Below, one piece after another: positions 35,291 through 47,218 of a DNA stretch of 64,000 bases (positions are counted from its first letter, which is position 1; the number at the start of each line of letters is the position of its first letter). The stretch comes from Flavobacteriia bacterium. GTDB lineage: Bacteria; Bacteroidota; Bacteroidia; Flavobacteriales_D; Crocinitomicaceae. Location: NCBI GenBank assembly GCA_009924735.1, contig RFQZ01000001.1:1-64000 (forward strand). Reading direction: 5' to 3'. The notes beneath the pieces are model-generated. The model was not told the DNA's origin and ran no database searches. It was given only the letters and a program-made list of their open reading frames with translations. A program made the position numbers and the translations under genes.

Positions 35291-36589
35291 TTAGGGCTTT
35301 GTCAGCAATGCATCCGATTTCATTGCAAAATAACCATAGCGAAGAATGGTTAGAAGAAGCCACAGCGCTTGAGAATAGGAGACAAATTTGAGGGCTTCGA
35401 TGAATACCGTGGAATCGTTTCCCCAGAAAAATGGAAATACCCAAAAGGGAGCCAATTGAAGGATTGCGCTAACCATCCCCATGAGCAAAGCATCCTTTTG
35501 GCGATTCAGCAACAAAGGCAATGCGGTGATGGGTGACAAGATGAAATTAACCATTAACCAAAGCGCCATGATCTGCGAAAAAGTACCAGAGGCGCGCCAG
35601 TGTGGTCCAAAGACAAAGGCGAAAATATCAGCGCCTAAAAAGAAAAGGATGGTAAAAGGAACCAAAGAAATCAAGGTGAGCATTCCTATGGTTTTGGTGA
35701 TGATGGGAACCAATGGCTTTTTTTTGTGCATGGCTTCTGAGGTTCGGTTGTAGAACAGTTGTCCAATGGAAACCCCTACCAACATAAGCGGAATACGAAG
35801 CATTTGATAGGAATGGCCATAAGAACCGTAAATCGATTCGCCGAAATACGCCAATATCAAAGTGGCGAGTAAAATCTCTTTGCCGTTATCGACCAAAACA
35901 TGGGGCAAATTGAGTTTTGGAAAATCGCCATGTTCTTTTAACAACGCAGCGGTTTTAGGTTTACTAAAGACCGATTTAAAAGAATGATGGGTTCGCCTAA
36001 AATCGAATAAAAATTCAAAAGCGGAAAGTACAAACCCCAACATGGTGGCTAAAATCAATCCGAATTTACTCCAATGCAGATAGTAAAAACCCCACTTAAA
36101 TCCGTTGGCAAACAATGAATTTGTGATTTTTTGCCTTGTAATGATGCCATATTGACCTTTTCGCACAGCCCAACTTGTCCCGACATTGATCAATATCATT
36201 GCCGCTGTCCCGAGGATGGTAAACAAGTAAAACCAAGCATTCAGTTTTGGAAAGAGATCCGTTACAGAAAACACTGCGAAGAGAATACCCAAAAACAGCA
36301 GCACCCACATTGAGAAGTAATAGATAAAGCGATAAATAAGGTAGGAATGGTCATCCTTTTTAGGTAAAGGCAAGGCGGCTTCATAACGGAGTGTAATGAT
36401 GGAAGAGAGAAAGGCAGTTAAACGCAAGTAGAACATCATTTCGCCCATTTCTGCGGTCGAATATAGGCGGGTGAGGATGGGTGCGATGGCATATCCGATG
36501 GCTTGTGCCAAAAGGGTACCAGAGAACATCATCACGAATGATTTAAACACATGGCTTTTGCTGAATTCGCGAAGAAACTTAATGGGCAT
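35291..36589 (-). CDS. Oligosaccharide flippase family protein (Wzx-like), copy 1
   Basis: This 432-residue membrane protein of the MATE/MOP superfamily has about 12 hydrophobic segments and starts with the typical 'FSKSHVFKSFVMMFSGTLLAQAIGYAIAPILTRLYS' block, cited for A-P-I-L-T-R-L-Y-S. It probably moves lipid-linked glycan across the inner membrane. It resembles the second flippase at 41265 in outline ('SGTLLAQAIGY' versus 'SGATIGQAISF'; both end with a similar 'FGPHWRASGTF' / 'FGEAWKSAGII' segment), so the two are distant paralogues. It lies between the DegT gene and a glycosyltransferase gene in the leftward operon. Confidence 0.88.
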   Translation of the reverse strand: MPIKFLREFSKSHVFKSFVMMFSGTLLAQAIGYAIAPILTRLYSTAEMGEMMFYLRLTAFLSSIITLRYEAALPLPKKDDHSYLIYRFIYYFSMWVLLFLGILFAVFSVTDLFPKLNAWFYLFTILGTAAMILINVGTSWAVRKGQYGIITRQKITNSLFANGFKWGFYYLHWSKFGLILATMLGFVLSAFEFLFDFRRTHHSFKSVFSKPKTAALLKEHGDFPKLNLPHVLVDNGKEILLATLILAYFGESIYGSYGHSYQMLRIPLMLVGVSIGQLFYNRTSEAMHKKKPLVPIITKTIGMLTLISLVPFTILFFLGADIFAFVFGPHWRASGTFSQIMALWLMVNFILSPITALPLLLNRQKDALLMGMVSAILQLAPFWVFPFFWGNDSTVFIEALKFVSYSQALWLLLTILRYGYFAMKSDALLTKP

Positions 36590-36624
36590 GTTGGCAAAGA
36601 TACATTGAAAACGATGTAATAAAG

Positions 36625-37857
36625 TTAAAGTCCGTGGTCATGCTGTACCAAATACGCATAGAAATCTTGCGCAATGCGGTTGCGGTTGAAGACCTCGTCC
36701 ACATACTTTCTGGCATTTTCACCGCAAGCAAGCACTTGGGAAGGGTTCGCGTGAATGGATCGAATTTGGTTTGCCAAATCGGACGCGTTTTCAGGTTCAA
36801 AAAACCAACCGGCCTGCGCGTTGTCAATGAAATGCTGTTTGGCCTCTCCTGCGACACCGAGCAACAAAGGAACTTTCATTGCCAAAGATTCAAATACCTT
36901 TGAAGGAATGGCCCCTTGAAACAAGGGAAGGTTGCGCAAGGGCACCAAGGCTACGTCAATGGATTTTAAGATGCTTGGCATCTCTTTTTTAGGTACTGCA
37001 GGTAAGAAATGTACATTTTCCAGTGCCAGGCTCTCTGCTTGCGCCAGAAGCTGAAGTTTAAGAGGCCCCTCCCCTTGCAGGATAAAGTGGACATTTTGTA
37101 AGTCTTTAACATCGGAAGCAGCTTTTAGAATTACATCCAAGCCTTGGGCATGACCAAGGATTCCCCCGTAAAAAAACAATAAATCTGTTGGCTTAAAACC
37201 ATTTTTTTCTCTGAAGGAACCCGCGTCAATCAAATCTGGGTTGTAAAAAGCTAAATCTACGCCATTGGGCAGCCAATGCACTTTTTTGTCTGGAAAACGG
37301 TCTTGGATGTTTTGCACTATGCCTTGGGTTTGTCCCGTTACAAAATGGGCTTTTTCGTAGCATTTTTTCTCTAGGCGGTAAGCCATTTTCAATAATAACG
37401 GGTTTGTGACAATGTTTAATTTTTCTGCGCTTTCAGGCCATAAATCTGAAACATTGAAAATCATTTTTGCCTTCAATTTTTTAGACAATGCCATTGCGGT
37501 CCAACCCAAAAACAAGGGAGGACTTTCCACCAAGAGATAGTCGTACTTACCCAACTTCCTACCACGTACATAGGCTGTAACGACAAAACTGAAATAATTT
37601 AGGAGTCTGTGAAGTATGCCTGCGTTTTTGGAGACAAAAATCCAGGCGCGAAAAATTTGTATGCCATCCAGCGATTCTGTTCTGTTTTTTCCTTGTAGAT
37701 AGTTTGGGTGAATTTCCATTTTTGGATAGTTCGGAAGCGCCGTTAACACGTCCACTTTTGGTCCTAAGGTTTGTAAACGAATGGCCAACTCATGCAAACG
37801 ATTTTGGGGCGCACCTATTTCCGGTGGGTAGTATTGGGTAAGGAATAAGATTTTCAT
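36625..37857 (-). CDS. Glycosyltransferase family 4 protein (WbuB-like)
   Basis: The 410-residue cytosolic GT-B enzyme opens 'MKILFLTQYYPPEIGAPQNR', followed by 'LPNYPKMEIHPNY' as in WbuB-type transferases, and has the family 4 C-terminal donor domain with 'LPNGVDLAFYNP', 'FYGGILGHAQGLDVILKA' (cited by G-G-I-L-G-H-A-Q-G) and the E-x7-E region 'GAIPSKVFESLAMKVPLLLG', cited for S-K-V-F-E-S-L-A. It would add a sugar, possibly an amino-sugar, to the growing chain. It is coupled to the upstream ligase gene by an ATGA overlap. Confidence 0.9.
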   Translation of the reverse strand: MKILFLTQYYPPEIGAPQNRLHELAIRLQTLGPKVDVLTALPNYPKMEIHPNYLQGKNRTESLDGIQIFRAWIFVSKNAGILHRLLNYFSFVVTAYVRGRKLGKYDYLLVESPPLFLGWTAMALSKKLKAKMIFNVSDLWPESAEKLNIVTNPLLLKMAYRLEKKCYEKAHFVTGQTQGIVQNIQDRFPDKKVHWLPNGVDLAFYNPDLIDAGSFREKNGFKPTDLLFFYGGILGHAQGLDVILKAASDVKDLQNVHFILQGEGPLKLQLLAQAESLALENVHFLPAVPKKEMPSILKSIDVALVPLRNLPLFQGAIPSKVFESLAMKVPLLLGVAGEAKQHFIDNAQAGWFFEPENASDLANQIRSIHANPSQVLACGENARKYVDEVFNRNRIAQDFYAYLVQHDHGL

Positions 37858-39098
37858 GGTTCGGTTGTTTCGGTTTGTGCGAGGTTCGAAAAACGGGGAT
37901 GAAAAAAGACCGCTAAAAAAACCGCAAACAGAACAACGCCTGCTTGGGTTTCCAGGTAGGATTCAAATAAAAAATGAATAAAATAAGTAAGCAGCAACAA
38001 AACATCAAAGAAGTGGTGCCGAATGTTTCGCCAAGCACTAAAGAAAATCATTCCTAAAATCAACATCCCAACCCACCCCAACTGTAGCGTTGTGTTTAAA
38101 AATTGATTGTGTGAATTAAGTTCCGCTTCCGCAATGCCCGTATTTCCCAAAGACTTGTTTTTACGAACCAAATCCTCACTGTAATCGCCCGTACCACAAC
38201 CGAGTGGTCCTTTTTCTTTGATCAAAATCAACGATGCATTCCAACTGAGAATTCTTGCCGCATTGCTTTCCACCGAAGGATTGTTTTTGAGTTGAACATT
38301 TTCCATGGCTGATTTCACCGAAATGAGTCGGTAAGGCAATAAGGTGTAGGTCCAAAGAAACCAAAATCCGAAAACCCCGACGATTCCAATGGCAAGCAGT
38401 ATTTTCTTCGATATTCTAAAATTCCGCAGGGCATACACCAGCACACAAAGAAAAACAATTGCCATGCATAACATCCCTGCTTTTGACAATGTTTGTAAGT
38501 TCCCGAGTACTAAAAAACAGATGGGAAAAACCAGGTTCCAACGTTTGGACTTCAGTAAATCACTCACCAAAAAAAGGATACCGATTTGAAGGAATGCGCT
38601 GTAATAGCTTCGGTGCATCAGGGTGACAAATACCGTATCTTGAAAATAAAAGAGTGGATTGGCATCCAAGCAACATATAGTTCTCGACACTGCCGTGATT
38701 TCAAAAATGGTTAATGAAAGGAACAAACTCGCTAAAAAAGTACGGGTGAGCATTTTTCGCGTTACTTTAAAATCGGCCATAAAGACGAGCACTGGCAAGA
38801 GTAGAAAAGCCAGTTTATTCTCGATTTTCCCCCAACCATAGGATTGGTTTTCGGTCCAAAGCATGGCAATCAACAACCAGAGAAAATAGGCAATGAGCCA
38901 AAGAGCTGGCCCCTTAAACAGTTCCTTAAAATTTCTTTCTGCCTTAGGTTTTGGATACCTGAAGGTTCCGATGATCATCATTAGAAATCCAATGGGTACT
39001 AATTTCTGGTACATCACAGAAAAGAAGATTACCCAAAGGAGTCCCCAATCCGGCAATCGCAATGAAAACAGTCCCCAGGTTTGTAATTTTTCTCTCAT
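37854..39098 (-). CDS. O-antigen ligase/polymerase family membrane protein, copy 1
   Basis: The 414-residue protein has ten or more hydrophobic segments and a large periplasmic loop, the topology of Wzy polymerases and WaaL ligases. The loop contains 'GPLGCGTGDYSEDL' and 'ELNSHNQFLNTTLQLGWVG', cited for its E-L-N-S-H-N-Q-F-L core, the conserved histidine motif of the O-antigen ligase family. Whether it polymerises repeat units or ligates glycan to a carrier cannot be told from sequence. It is coupled by four-base overlaps to both neighbours. Confidence 0.88.
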   Translation of the reverse strand: MREKLQTWGLFSLRLPDWGLLWVIFFSVMYQKLVPIGFLMMIIGTFRYPKPKAERNFKELFKGPALWLIAYFLWLLIAMLWTENQSYGWGKIENKLAFLLLPVLVFMADFKVTRKMLTRTFLASLFLSLTIFEITAVSRTICCLDANPLFYFQDTVFVTLMHRSYYSAFLQIGILFLVSDLLKSKRWNLVFPICFLVLGNLQTLSKAGMLCMAIVFLCVLVYALRNFRISKKILLAIGIVGVFGFWFLWTYTLLPYRLISVKSAMENVQLKNNPSVESNAARILSWNASLILIKEKGPLGCGTGDYSEDLVRKNKSLGNTGIAEAELNSHNQFLNTTLQLGWVGMLILGMIFFSAWRNIRHHFFDVLLLLTYFIHFLFESYLETQAGVVLFAVFLAVFFHPRFSNLAQTETTEP

Positions 39099-40186
39099 GC
39101 TTTCAAGTGTGTTTTTTCCTTCAGCAGGTCATGGTATACTTTCAGGGCTGCATTCATGTTAAACTCCCAATTCCCTTTTTCCTCAATGATCTTTTTGTTA
39201 AGGACATCATACTTTGCTTTGAGTTCTTGATGGTGTTTGTACGTATGGTTCAATGTTTCGATGAAGGTAGCCACCTCACCTAAGGGAACCAAAAACCCAT
39301 TTTCAGAGGGAGTAATCCAATATCGATTTGCGGGAATGTCGCTGCCGATACATACGCAACCGCAAGCCATTGCCTCGACCATTGAAACCACATCGCCATC
39401 AGAATTCGACAGGGTAAGAAATACATGGGATAGGTTTAGGGTTCTTGCCAGCTCAGCTTGGCTTTGCCTTCCTAAAAAGTGAACCTTGTCTTGCATGCCA
39501 TTTTCTTCGCAGTACGCTTGGAGTTCCGTTTTTAAACTTCCTTCGCCTACGAGGAGCAATTGGACATTTTCATGCAATTTGGAAAAAGCAGCGAAGGCTT
39601 CCAAGATGAAAAAAGGATTGTAAATGGATTCCAAATGGCGGGTACTCACGCAGGTAAAAGTGTGCTTGTCTCGGGTATTTTCTGTTTGGTAAAAAACTTC
39701 CTTTCTTATGCCGTGGGTAATCACGCGTTGTTTGGATTTGGCAACATTCAAGGAATCAAGGGCTCGTTGCATGTGGGGCGCTACGACGGTTACAATGTCT
39801 GCCCTGCGCAACGCTAATCGCAAGAGATTTTTGAGAAGAAAAGATTTTTGGGGACTTACCAAAACATCTGAACCCCATGCTGAGATTACCAAAGGATGAA
39901 ATCCTGTAAACGCAGCCGTGATGCCATAGCTGGTTGCATAATGCGCATGAAGTACATCGGGTTTTATTTTTTCAAGCAACTTTCTTAGGGCACGAAAGGT
40001 GAACAACACCTTGAAATTCCCTCCTTTTTGGTTGATGTTGCCTGCATTTAAGAAATGGTGAGTTACTCCGGGTACTGGCTTTTCCTTGAAACTGATGACA
40101 TGAACATCGTTCCCCAAACCTTGAAAATGGGTGGCCCATTTTACCAGATGGATGCTTTCACTGTCACCAAAATAACAAATAACCAT
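39095..40186 (-). CDS. Glycosyltransferase family 4 protein
   Basis: The 363-residue GT-B enzyme starts at 40186 with 'MVICYFGDSESIHLVKW', continues with 'KIKPDVLHAHYATSYG', and in the donor domain has 'LLLVGEGSLKTEL', 'VHFLGRQSQAELARTLN' and 'GDVVSMVEAMACGCVCIGSD', cited for E-A-M-A-C-G, which contains the E-x7-E acidic pair typical of family 4. The longer frame to 40267 would overlap the upstream GT2 gene and is not supported. It overlaps the ligase gene by four bases. Confidence 0.9.
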   Translation of the reverse strand: MVICYFGDSESIHLVKWATHFQGLGNDVHVISFKEKPVPGVTHHFLNAGNINQKGGNFKVLFTFRALRKLLEKIKPDVLHAHYATSYGITAAFTGFHPLVISAWGSDVLVSPQKSFLLKNLLRLALRRADIVTVVAPHMQRALDSLNVAKSKQRVITHGIRKEVFYQTENTRDKHTFTCVSTRHLESIYNPFFILEAFAAFSKLHENVQLLLVGEGSLKTELQAYCEENGMQDKVHFLGRQSQAELARTLNLSHVFLTLSNSDGDVVSMVEAMACGCVCIGSDIPANRYWITPSENGFLVPLGEVATFIETLNHTYKHHQELKAKYDVLNKKIIEEKGNWEFNMNAALKVYHDLLKEKTHLKA

Positions 40187-40239
40187 GTTTTGGGAAATGT
40201 ATTTCAAAATACGAAGATACCTAAATCGGTGAATATGGT

Positions 40240-41169
40240 TTATGCAATGCCATCCGGAGGAAAGCACACCTTAGGCAATGTGTATGCATAAGCCCTTGCC
40301 TTGCTTCGGTAAATGACATTGAAGGGTGATAAAATCCCAAAAATCAACAATTTAACAAGGACATGAATTAAACTGAACAAGGTCACACCGAAAGCTTTAT
40401 AACCTGGGTGATGTTCCCGAAAGTACTTGATCTTGTTAAAAACTTGGTTTGAGATCGAAATGTTATGGTTTTTCTTCGCACTTTGTCCAATGTGGTGAAG
40501 TATTTTCGCCGTTGGGAAGTACAGCAATTGCCCTCCTTTTTGGTGTATGCGATAACAAAAATCAACATCTTCTATCCAAAACATTCGTTCATTCAGCATG
40601 CCGATTTCTGCAAGTAGGGATTTACGAAAGAGGATTGCAGCACCCGAAACACTGTCGGCAAAAAAGGGCTTTGAAAAATCCATGTCTTCATAATGCTTTC
40701 GTTTCACCAAGGATTTTACATAAAACATTTCAAAAACCACTGAAGACAAGGTTGGAAATCGCCATACACTTTTCTGATGGGTGCGGTCAGTATTCAACAA
40801 ACCGGGTGCAATGGCGGTAATTTCAGGATGTTCAACGATGTATTGAAACATCGAAAGCAAGGAATCGTCAAACAATTCTGTATCTGGGTTCAGCATGAAA
40901 ATAAAATCTCCCTGTGCCACTGCGAAAGCCTGGTTGTTCGCCTTTGGGAAGCCCGCATTTTCTTTGTTTTCAATGCATATCACCGAGGAAAATCTTTCTT
41001 TTACCGCGAAAATACTTTGGTCAGACGAGGCGTTGTCGACCACAATGATCTCCAAATTTAACGCAGGTGAGACATAGGTTTTTATGCTTTGAATGCATTT
41101 TAGGAGTAAATCCTTGACATTGTAGTTAACAATCACAATGGATACATCGATGTGCGTGGCTGGAATCAT
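40240..41169 (-). CDS. Glycosyltransferase family 2 protein
   Basis: The 309-residue GT-A enzyme begins 'VSIVIVNYNVKDLLLKC', with the nucleotide-sugar Asp in 'IIVVDNASSDQS' and the metal-binding D-x-D region in 'FIFMLNPDTELFDD'. The 'FWIEDVDFCYRIHQKGG' motif supplies the likely catalytic base. The C-terminal helix (about 275-292) is hydrophobic and may sit on the membrane. It resembles rhamnosyltransferase-like members (WbbL). It is the first gene of the leftward glycan operon, with a perfect -7 box just ahead. Confidence 0.9.
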   Translation of the reverse strand: MIPATHIDVSIVIVNYNVKDLLLKCIQSIKTYVSPALNLEIIVVDNASSDQSIFAVKERFSSVICIENKENAGFPKANNQAFAVAQGDFIFMLNPDTELFDDSLLSMFQYIVEHPEITAIAPGLLNTDRTHQKSVWRFPTLSSVVFEMFYVKSLVKRKHYEDMDFSKPFFADSVSGAAILFRKSLLAEIGMLNERMFWIEDVDFCYRIHQKGGQLLYFPTAKILHHIGQSAKKNHNISISNQVFNKIKYFREHHPGYKAFGVTLFSLIHVLVKLLIFGILSPFNVIYRSKARAYAYTLPKVCFPPDGIA

Positions 41170-41176
41170 TTCATGG

Positions 41177-41184
41177 CAAAGTTA
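41177..41184 (-). promoter_or_regulatory. -7 box of the leftward glycan operon
   Basis: Minus-strand TAACTTTG matches TAnnTTTG exactly, with only seven bases between it and the ATG at 41169. In the same 95-base divergent gap the + strand has TAACTTTA, one base off consensus, 17 bases before the GTG at 41265. Confidence 0.5.
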
Positions 41185-41264
41185 GTAGAAATCTCAAAGC
41201 ATAAAGGGAGTGAAAGCGGCTTCATATCCCGAATAAAAGTAACTTTATCCACCAAACCAAAGGC

Positions 41265-42551
41265 GTGATAAAGAGCTTAACCAAAAATGATTTTGTAAAA
41301 CAGGTAATGTTATTGGTTTCGGGTGCCACAATTGGTCAAGCCATATCTTTTTTCGCATCCCTGGCTACATCGCGGTTGTTTTCTCCTGATGATTTTGGGA
41401 TTTTAGGGTTTTACCTCTCTGCGGTTGGGATTTCCAGTGTTTTTGCCAACGGAAAATACGATTTGGGAATCGTGATTTTAAAGGACAATGGGGTGGTTCG
41501 TTCCTTGGTTAGGTTATGTTTGGTCTTGCTTCTATTCTTTTGCATCCTGCTGACCTTGTTGGGTATTTTGGCCTTCATGTTTTCTGATGGATTGGGAATT
41601 TCGCAAGAAAAAATCCAATGGCTACCCTTTCTGGGTTTAGGGGTTTTTCTGTCTGGCTATGCCAACGTGATGTACATGTTTTTCACACGTCTGAAACGGT
41701 TCGGGGTGCTTTCGCTTTCGCGTATTCTTGAGTCGATTGGATTGAACGGATTGGCCATTGTATTTTGGTTTGTAGGGTCATCTGGTTTGTTGATTGGTTT
41801 CTTGGCTTCGCAAGTGTTATCGATCGTTTACTATGAATATCGAATTCGAAAGTTGTCCAAGGATACCGAATGTTCCGAAAAATCATCGGTCGGTTTGGGG
41901 GACTTGATTCAACTTGCCAAGGAACTCATCAACTACCCAAAATATAATATTTTCCTAAGTTTTATGGATATGCTGCAAACGCAGGTCTTCTTTCTCTTGG
42001 GTTCGATTTGGTTTCAAACCGCGGTATTGGGATGGTATTCTTTTTCCATGCGCATTCTGCAAGTTCCTTTGTATTTGATTGTCAAACCGCTTAGCAATGT
42101 GTTTTTAGCAAAGGCAGCTGACCATTTCAAAAACCAACAAACCTTGCTTCCTTTGGTACGTAAAACCATCTTTTCTACCTTTTTACTTGCCCTCCCTTTG
42201 TTTTTAATCCTTTTCTTTTTAGGCCCCCTACTCTTTGCCTTTCTTTTCGGAGAGGCTTGGAAATCTGCGGGTATCATTTGTTCCATTTTGTCCTTTTGGA
42301 TGATCATCGACTTGGTTCGTGTTCCCATTTCTCAAATCCCTGTGATTTTGGGTAGACAAAAAGAAATGGTGGGTTGGACTACACTGGGAACTTTGATTAC
42401 CATACTTTCCATCGCCTACGCAGGCCTCTACCATCCAAAAGACATTTATATGGCTTTTTCAATCATTACCTTGGGACAATCCTGTTTCGCACTGATGATT
42501 ATTTTTGTAACCTATAAACAAGCCATCACCCACGATCGAAACATTGCCTAA
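41265..42551 (+). CDS. Oligosaccharide flippase family protein (Wzx-like), copy 2
   Basis: The 428-residue protein begins at a GTG and has about 12-14 hydrophobic segments of the MOP superfamily. Its N-terminus 'MLLVSGATIGQAISFFASLATSRLFSPDDFG' is typical of Wzx, cited here for T-S-R-L-F-S-P-D-D-F-G. It is transcribed away from the other glycan genes together with a second polymerase-like gene. Having a second flippase/polymerase pair suggests either two glycans or a replacement in progress. The downstream gene overlaps it or follows by four bases, depending on its start. Confidence 0.85.
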   Translation: MIKSLTKNDFVKQVMLLVSGATIGQAISFFASLATSRLFSPDDFGILGFYLSAVGISSVFANGKYDLGIVILKDNGVVRSLVRLCLVLLLFFCILLTLLGILAFMFSDGLGISQEKIQWLPFLGLGVFLSGYANVMYMFFTRLKRFGVLSLSRILESIGLNGLAIVFWFVGSSGLLIGFLASQVLSIVYYEYRIRKLSKDTECSEKSSVGLGDLIQLAKELINYPKYNIFLSFMDMLQTQVFFLLGSIWFQTAVLGWYSFSMRILQVPLYLIVKPLSNVFLAKAADHFKNQQTLLPLVRKTIFSTFLLALPLFLILFFLGPLLFAFLFGEAWKSAGIICSILSFWMIIDLVRVPISQIPVILGRQKEMVGWTTLGTLITILSIAYAGLYHPKDIYMAFSIITLGQSCFALMIIFVTYKQAITHDRNIA

Positions 42552-42555
42552 GACC

Positions 42556-43875
42556 ATGATAAGACCAAATGCGCTACGTATTGTAAAACAACTGCAAACT
42601 ACCCCACTTCCGTGGTCCATGCTTTTGTTGCTTATCCTTTTTTACACCCTATTCCCTACGCTTCGGGTACTTATAATCGGTACAGAAAATGCAAAAAACG
42701 CTTGGGAATACATGGTGTCCGCCTTGCCAGACATAGTGTTGGTTGGGTTGACGGCCTATTTGTTTTTACAATTCAGAAAACACATGAATTCAATCCAATT
42801 TCAGCTGTTGGACCTCATTGTATTTTTTGTCTTTTCCTGTAACGTAGTGCTCGGATCTGTTTTAAGTCAAGACCTAAAATTGATTGTTTTGGGTACGCGA
42901 ATGACTTATTTACCCATGATTATGTACGCCTGTGCGAGGCTTATGCAGGGAAACGATTTTGAAGTTCAATACAAACTTTGGTTGCATCGCGTGATGCTGT
43001 GGTTTACGTTATGGTCTGCCTTGGGACTTCTATTTTACCTGTGCCTTCCCAACCTACAAGACCAATGGATGGAATTCATGAAAGCCAATAATGGAGCGTA
43101 TTTTATTCCCAGGTTAAATTCAATTTACTACTCTCCCACCGTAAACGGAATTTTCTGCGCGACATCATGCACCTATTTTTTACTTCAGTGTGTTCAAAAA
43201 CCAAAGGGATGGAACCTACTTTGGTTGTCCATTAATTTTTGCGCGTTGCTTCTCTCGATGTCCAGAGGAGGAATCGTAATTTACTTGTTCATTATGTGCA
43301 TCGTGTTTGTTTATTTCTTTAAAAAATGGAAGTCTTTGCTGCTGCTCTTAGGTACCCAAACCGTTGTTTTCTTGTTGACTTTGCAAATGGTGGGACTTTC
43401 ATTAGGGAATTTTTACTGGGTATTCAGCTCAACCAAAGAAACCTTAGAACTCCAGGAGAAAGTTACCCGTGTGCAACTTTGGAAGGATACATTTTCGCAT
43501 TTACAGCATAAACCTGGGGGTTATGGCATTGGAAAATCAGGATGGATTGCTTACCGCTTTTTGAAGGATACAAATGTAGAATCTGCCTATTTAGCAACGG
43601 ATGGATGGTATTTAAAATTAGCCAACGAAACGGGTTTTTTTGGACTTATTTCCTTTACTTTTTTATTCCTTTTCCCTCTTTTCAGGTTGTTTTTTGCGAA
43701 AAATAAAGGTGCTTCCTTTTTCTTTTTTCTTGTGATGACCATGGTGTTTATGGTGAATGTGGTGAGCAATGTCCTTGACTATTTTATGTTCAATGCGATT
43801 TTTTGGTTTTTAATGGGGGCTTACCAAAATGGATGTCACGACAAACCTGTTTTTAGCAAAGTGTTGACTGAATAG
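42556..43875 (+). CDS. O-antigen ligase/polymerase family membrane protein, copy 2
   Basis: The 439-residue protein has about 11 hydrophobic segments with a periplasmic loop containing 'HKPGGYGIGKSGWIAYRF' and a preceding 'LLLSMSRGGIVIYLF', a feature of the O-antigen ligase/Wzy superfamily (Ser-Arg-Gly at the end of a helix). The histidine motif seen in copy 1 is not obvious here, so it may be a Wzy polymerase rather than a ligase. A TTG at 42544 would add four residues and overlap the flippase; I prefer the ATG at 42556. Confidence 0.82.
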   Translation: MIRPNALRIVKQLQTTPLPWSMLLLLILFYTLFPTLRVLIIGTENAKNAWEYMVSALPDIVLVGLTAYLFLQFRKHMNSIQFQLLDLIVFFVFSCNVVLGSVLSQDLKLIVLGTRMTYLPMIMYACARLMQGNDFEVQYKLWLHRVMLWFTLWSALGLLFYLCLPNLQDQWMEFMKANNGAYFIPRLNSIYYSPTVNGIFCATSCTYFLLQCVQKPKGWNLLWLSINFCALLLSMSRGGIVIYLFIMCIVFVYFFKKWKSLLLLLGTQTVVFLLTLQMVGLSLGNFYWVFSSTKETLELQEKVTRVQLWKDTFSHLQHKPGGYGIGKSGWIAYRFLKDTNVESAYLATDGWYLKLANETGFFGLISFTFLFLFPLFRLFFAKNKGASFFFFLVMTMVFMVNVVSNVLDYFMFNAIFWFLMGAYQNGCHDKPVFSKVLTE

Positions 43876-43881
43876 TATCCT

Positions 43882-43889
43882 TATATTTG
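43882..43889 (+). promoter_or_regulatory. -7 box of the 3-hydroxybutyryl-CoA dehydrogenase gene
   Basis: TATATTTG matches TAnnTTTG exactly and ends seven bases before the ATG at 43897. A TTG at 43864-43866 lies 15 bases upstream. If the first ATG is used the leader would be almost absent; a second in-frame ATG lies nine bases on. Confidence 0.55.
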
Positions 43890-43896
43890 TAAAAAA

Positions 43897-44796
43897 ATGA
43901 ATGGTATGCAACACATCGCAGTAATCGGAGCTGGAACCATGGGAAATGGTATCGCCCACGTATTCGCCCAATATGGTCACAACGTTCAACTGATTGACGT
44001 ATCGCAAGTGGCACTTGACAAAGCAATTGCAACGATCGGTAAAAACTTGGACCGACAGGTCGCAAAAGGCACACTCACCGAGGATGAGAAAAATCAAACC
44101 TTGGCGAACATTACCACCCAAACGGATTTAAAAACGGGTGTCCAAGGGGTTGCGTTGGTTGTAGAAGCAGCGACGGAAAACATTGATTTAAAACTTAAGA
44201 TTTTCAAGGAATTAGATGCTTGCACGGACCCTTCAGTGATCCTTGCGTCCAATACTTCTTCCATTTCCATTACACAAATTGCATCTGTTACGAACCGTCC
44301 TGACAAGGTAATCGGCATGCACTTCATGAACCCAGTTCCTGTTATGAAATTGGTGGAAATCATCCGTGGGTATTCTACTTCTGACGAGGTAACGAATGTG
44401 ATCATGGAAACGTCCAAAAAATTGAATAAAATTCCTGTAGAAGTTAATGATTACCCAGGTTTTGTCGCCAACCGTATTTTGATGCCGATGATCAACGAAG
44501 CCATATATACTTTGTTCGAAGGCGTAGCGGGTGTTGAAGAAATCGATACCGTTATGAAATTAGGAATGGCTCATCCAATGGGACCTTTGCAACTTGCTGA
44601 TTTTATTGGTTTGGATGTTTGTTTAGCTATTTTACATGTATTACACGACGGATTTGGAAATCCTAAATATGCACCGTGTCCTCTTTTGGTAAACATGGTT
44701 ATGGCCGGTAAAAAAGGGGTTAAAACAGGTGAAGGCTTTTATTCCTGGACACATGGAACCAAGGAATTGGTGGTTTCCGAGCACTTCAAAAAATAA
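43897..44796 (+). CDS. hbd: 3-hydroxybutyryl-CoA dehydrogenase
   Basis: The enzyme reversibly oxidises (S)-3-hydroxybutyryl-CoA to acetoacetyl-CoA with NAD(P). The 299-residue protein has the N-terminal Rossmann motif 'IGAGTMGNGIAHVFAQYG', the acidic 'LIDVS' at the end of strand 2, and the catalytic region 'GMHFMNPVPVMKLVEII' with the active His, then 'NDYPGFVANRILMPMINEA', cited for P-G-F-V-A-N-R. The C-terminal helical dimer domain follows. It is a single gene; a 22-base gap separates it from the convergent enolase gene. Confidence 0.93.
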   Translation: MNGMQHIAVIGAGTMGNGIAHVFAQYGHNVQLIDVSQVALDKAIATIGKNLDRQVAKGTLTEDEKNQTLANITTQTDLKTGVQGVALVVEAATENIDLKLKIFKELDACTDPSVILASNTSSISITQIASVTNRPDKVIGMHFMNPVPVMKLVEIIRGYSTSDEVTNVIMETSKKLNKIPVEVNDYPGFVANRILMPMINEAIYTLFEGVAGVEEIDTVMKLGMAHPMGPLQLADFIGLDVCLAILHVLHDGFGNPKYAPCPLLVNMVMAGKKGVKTGEGFYSWTHGTKELVVSEHFKK

Positions 44797-44818
44797 GTGT
44801 AAATAAAATGCGCTGGAA

Positions 44819-47205
<2,387 letters not shown>

Positions 47206-47218
47206 TTCAAGATTTTCA

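Noticed and set aside
42544-42555. TTG start for the second O-antigen ligase-like gene, overlapping the flippase
   Set aside because: It adds just four residues; the ATG at 42556 is simpler, though the overlap start is not excluded.
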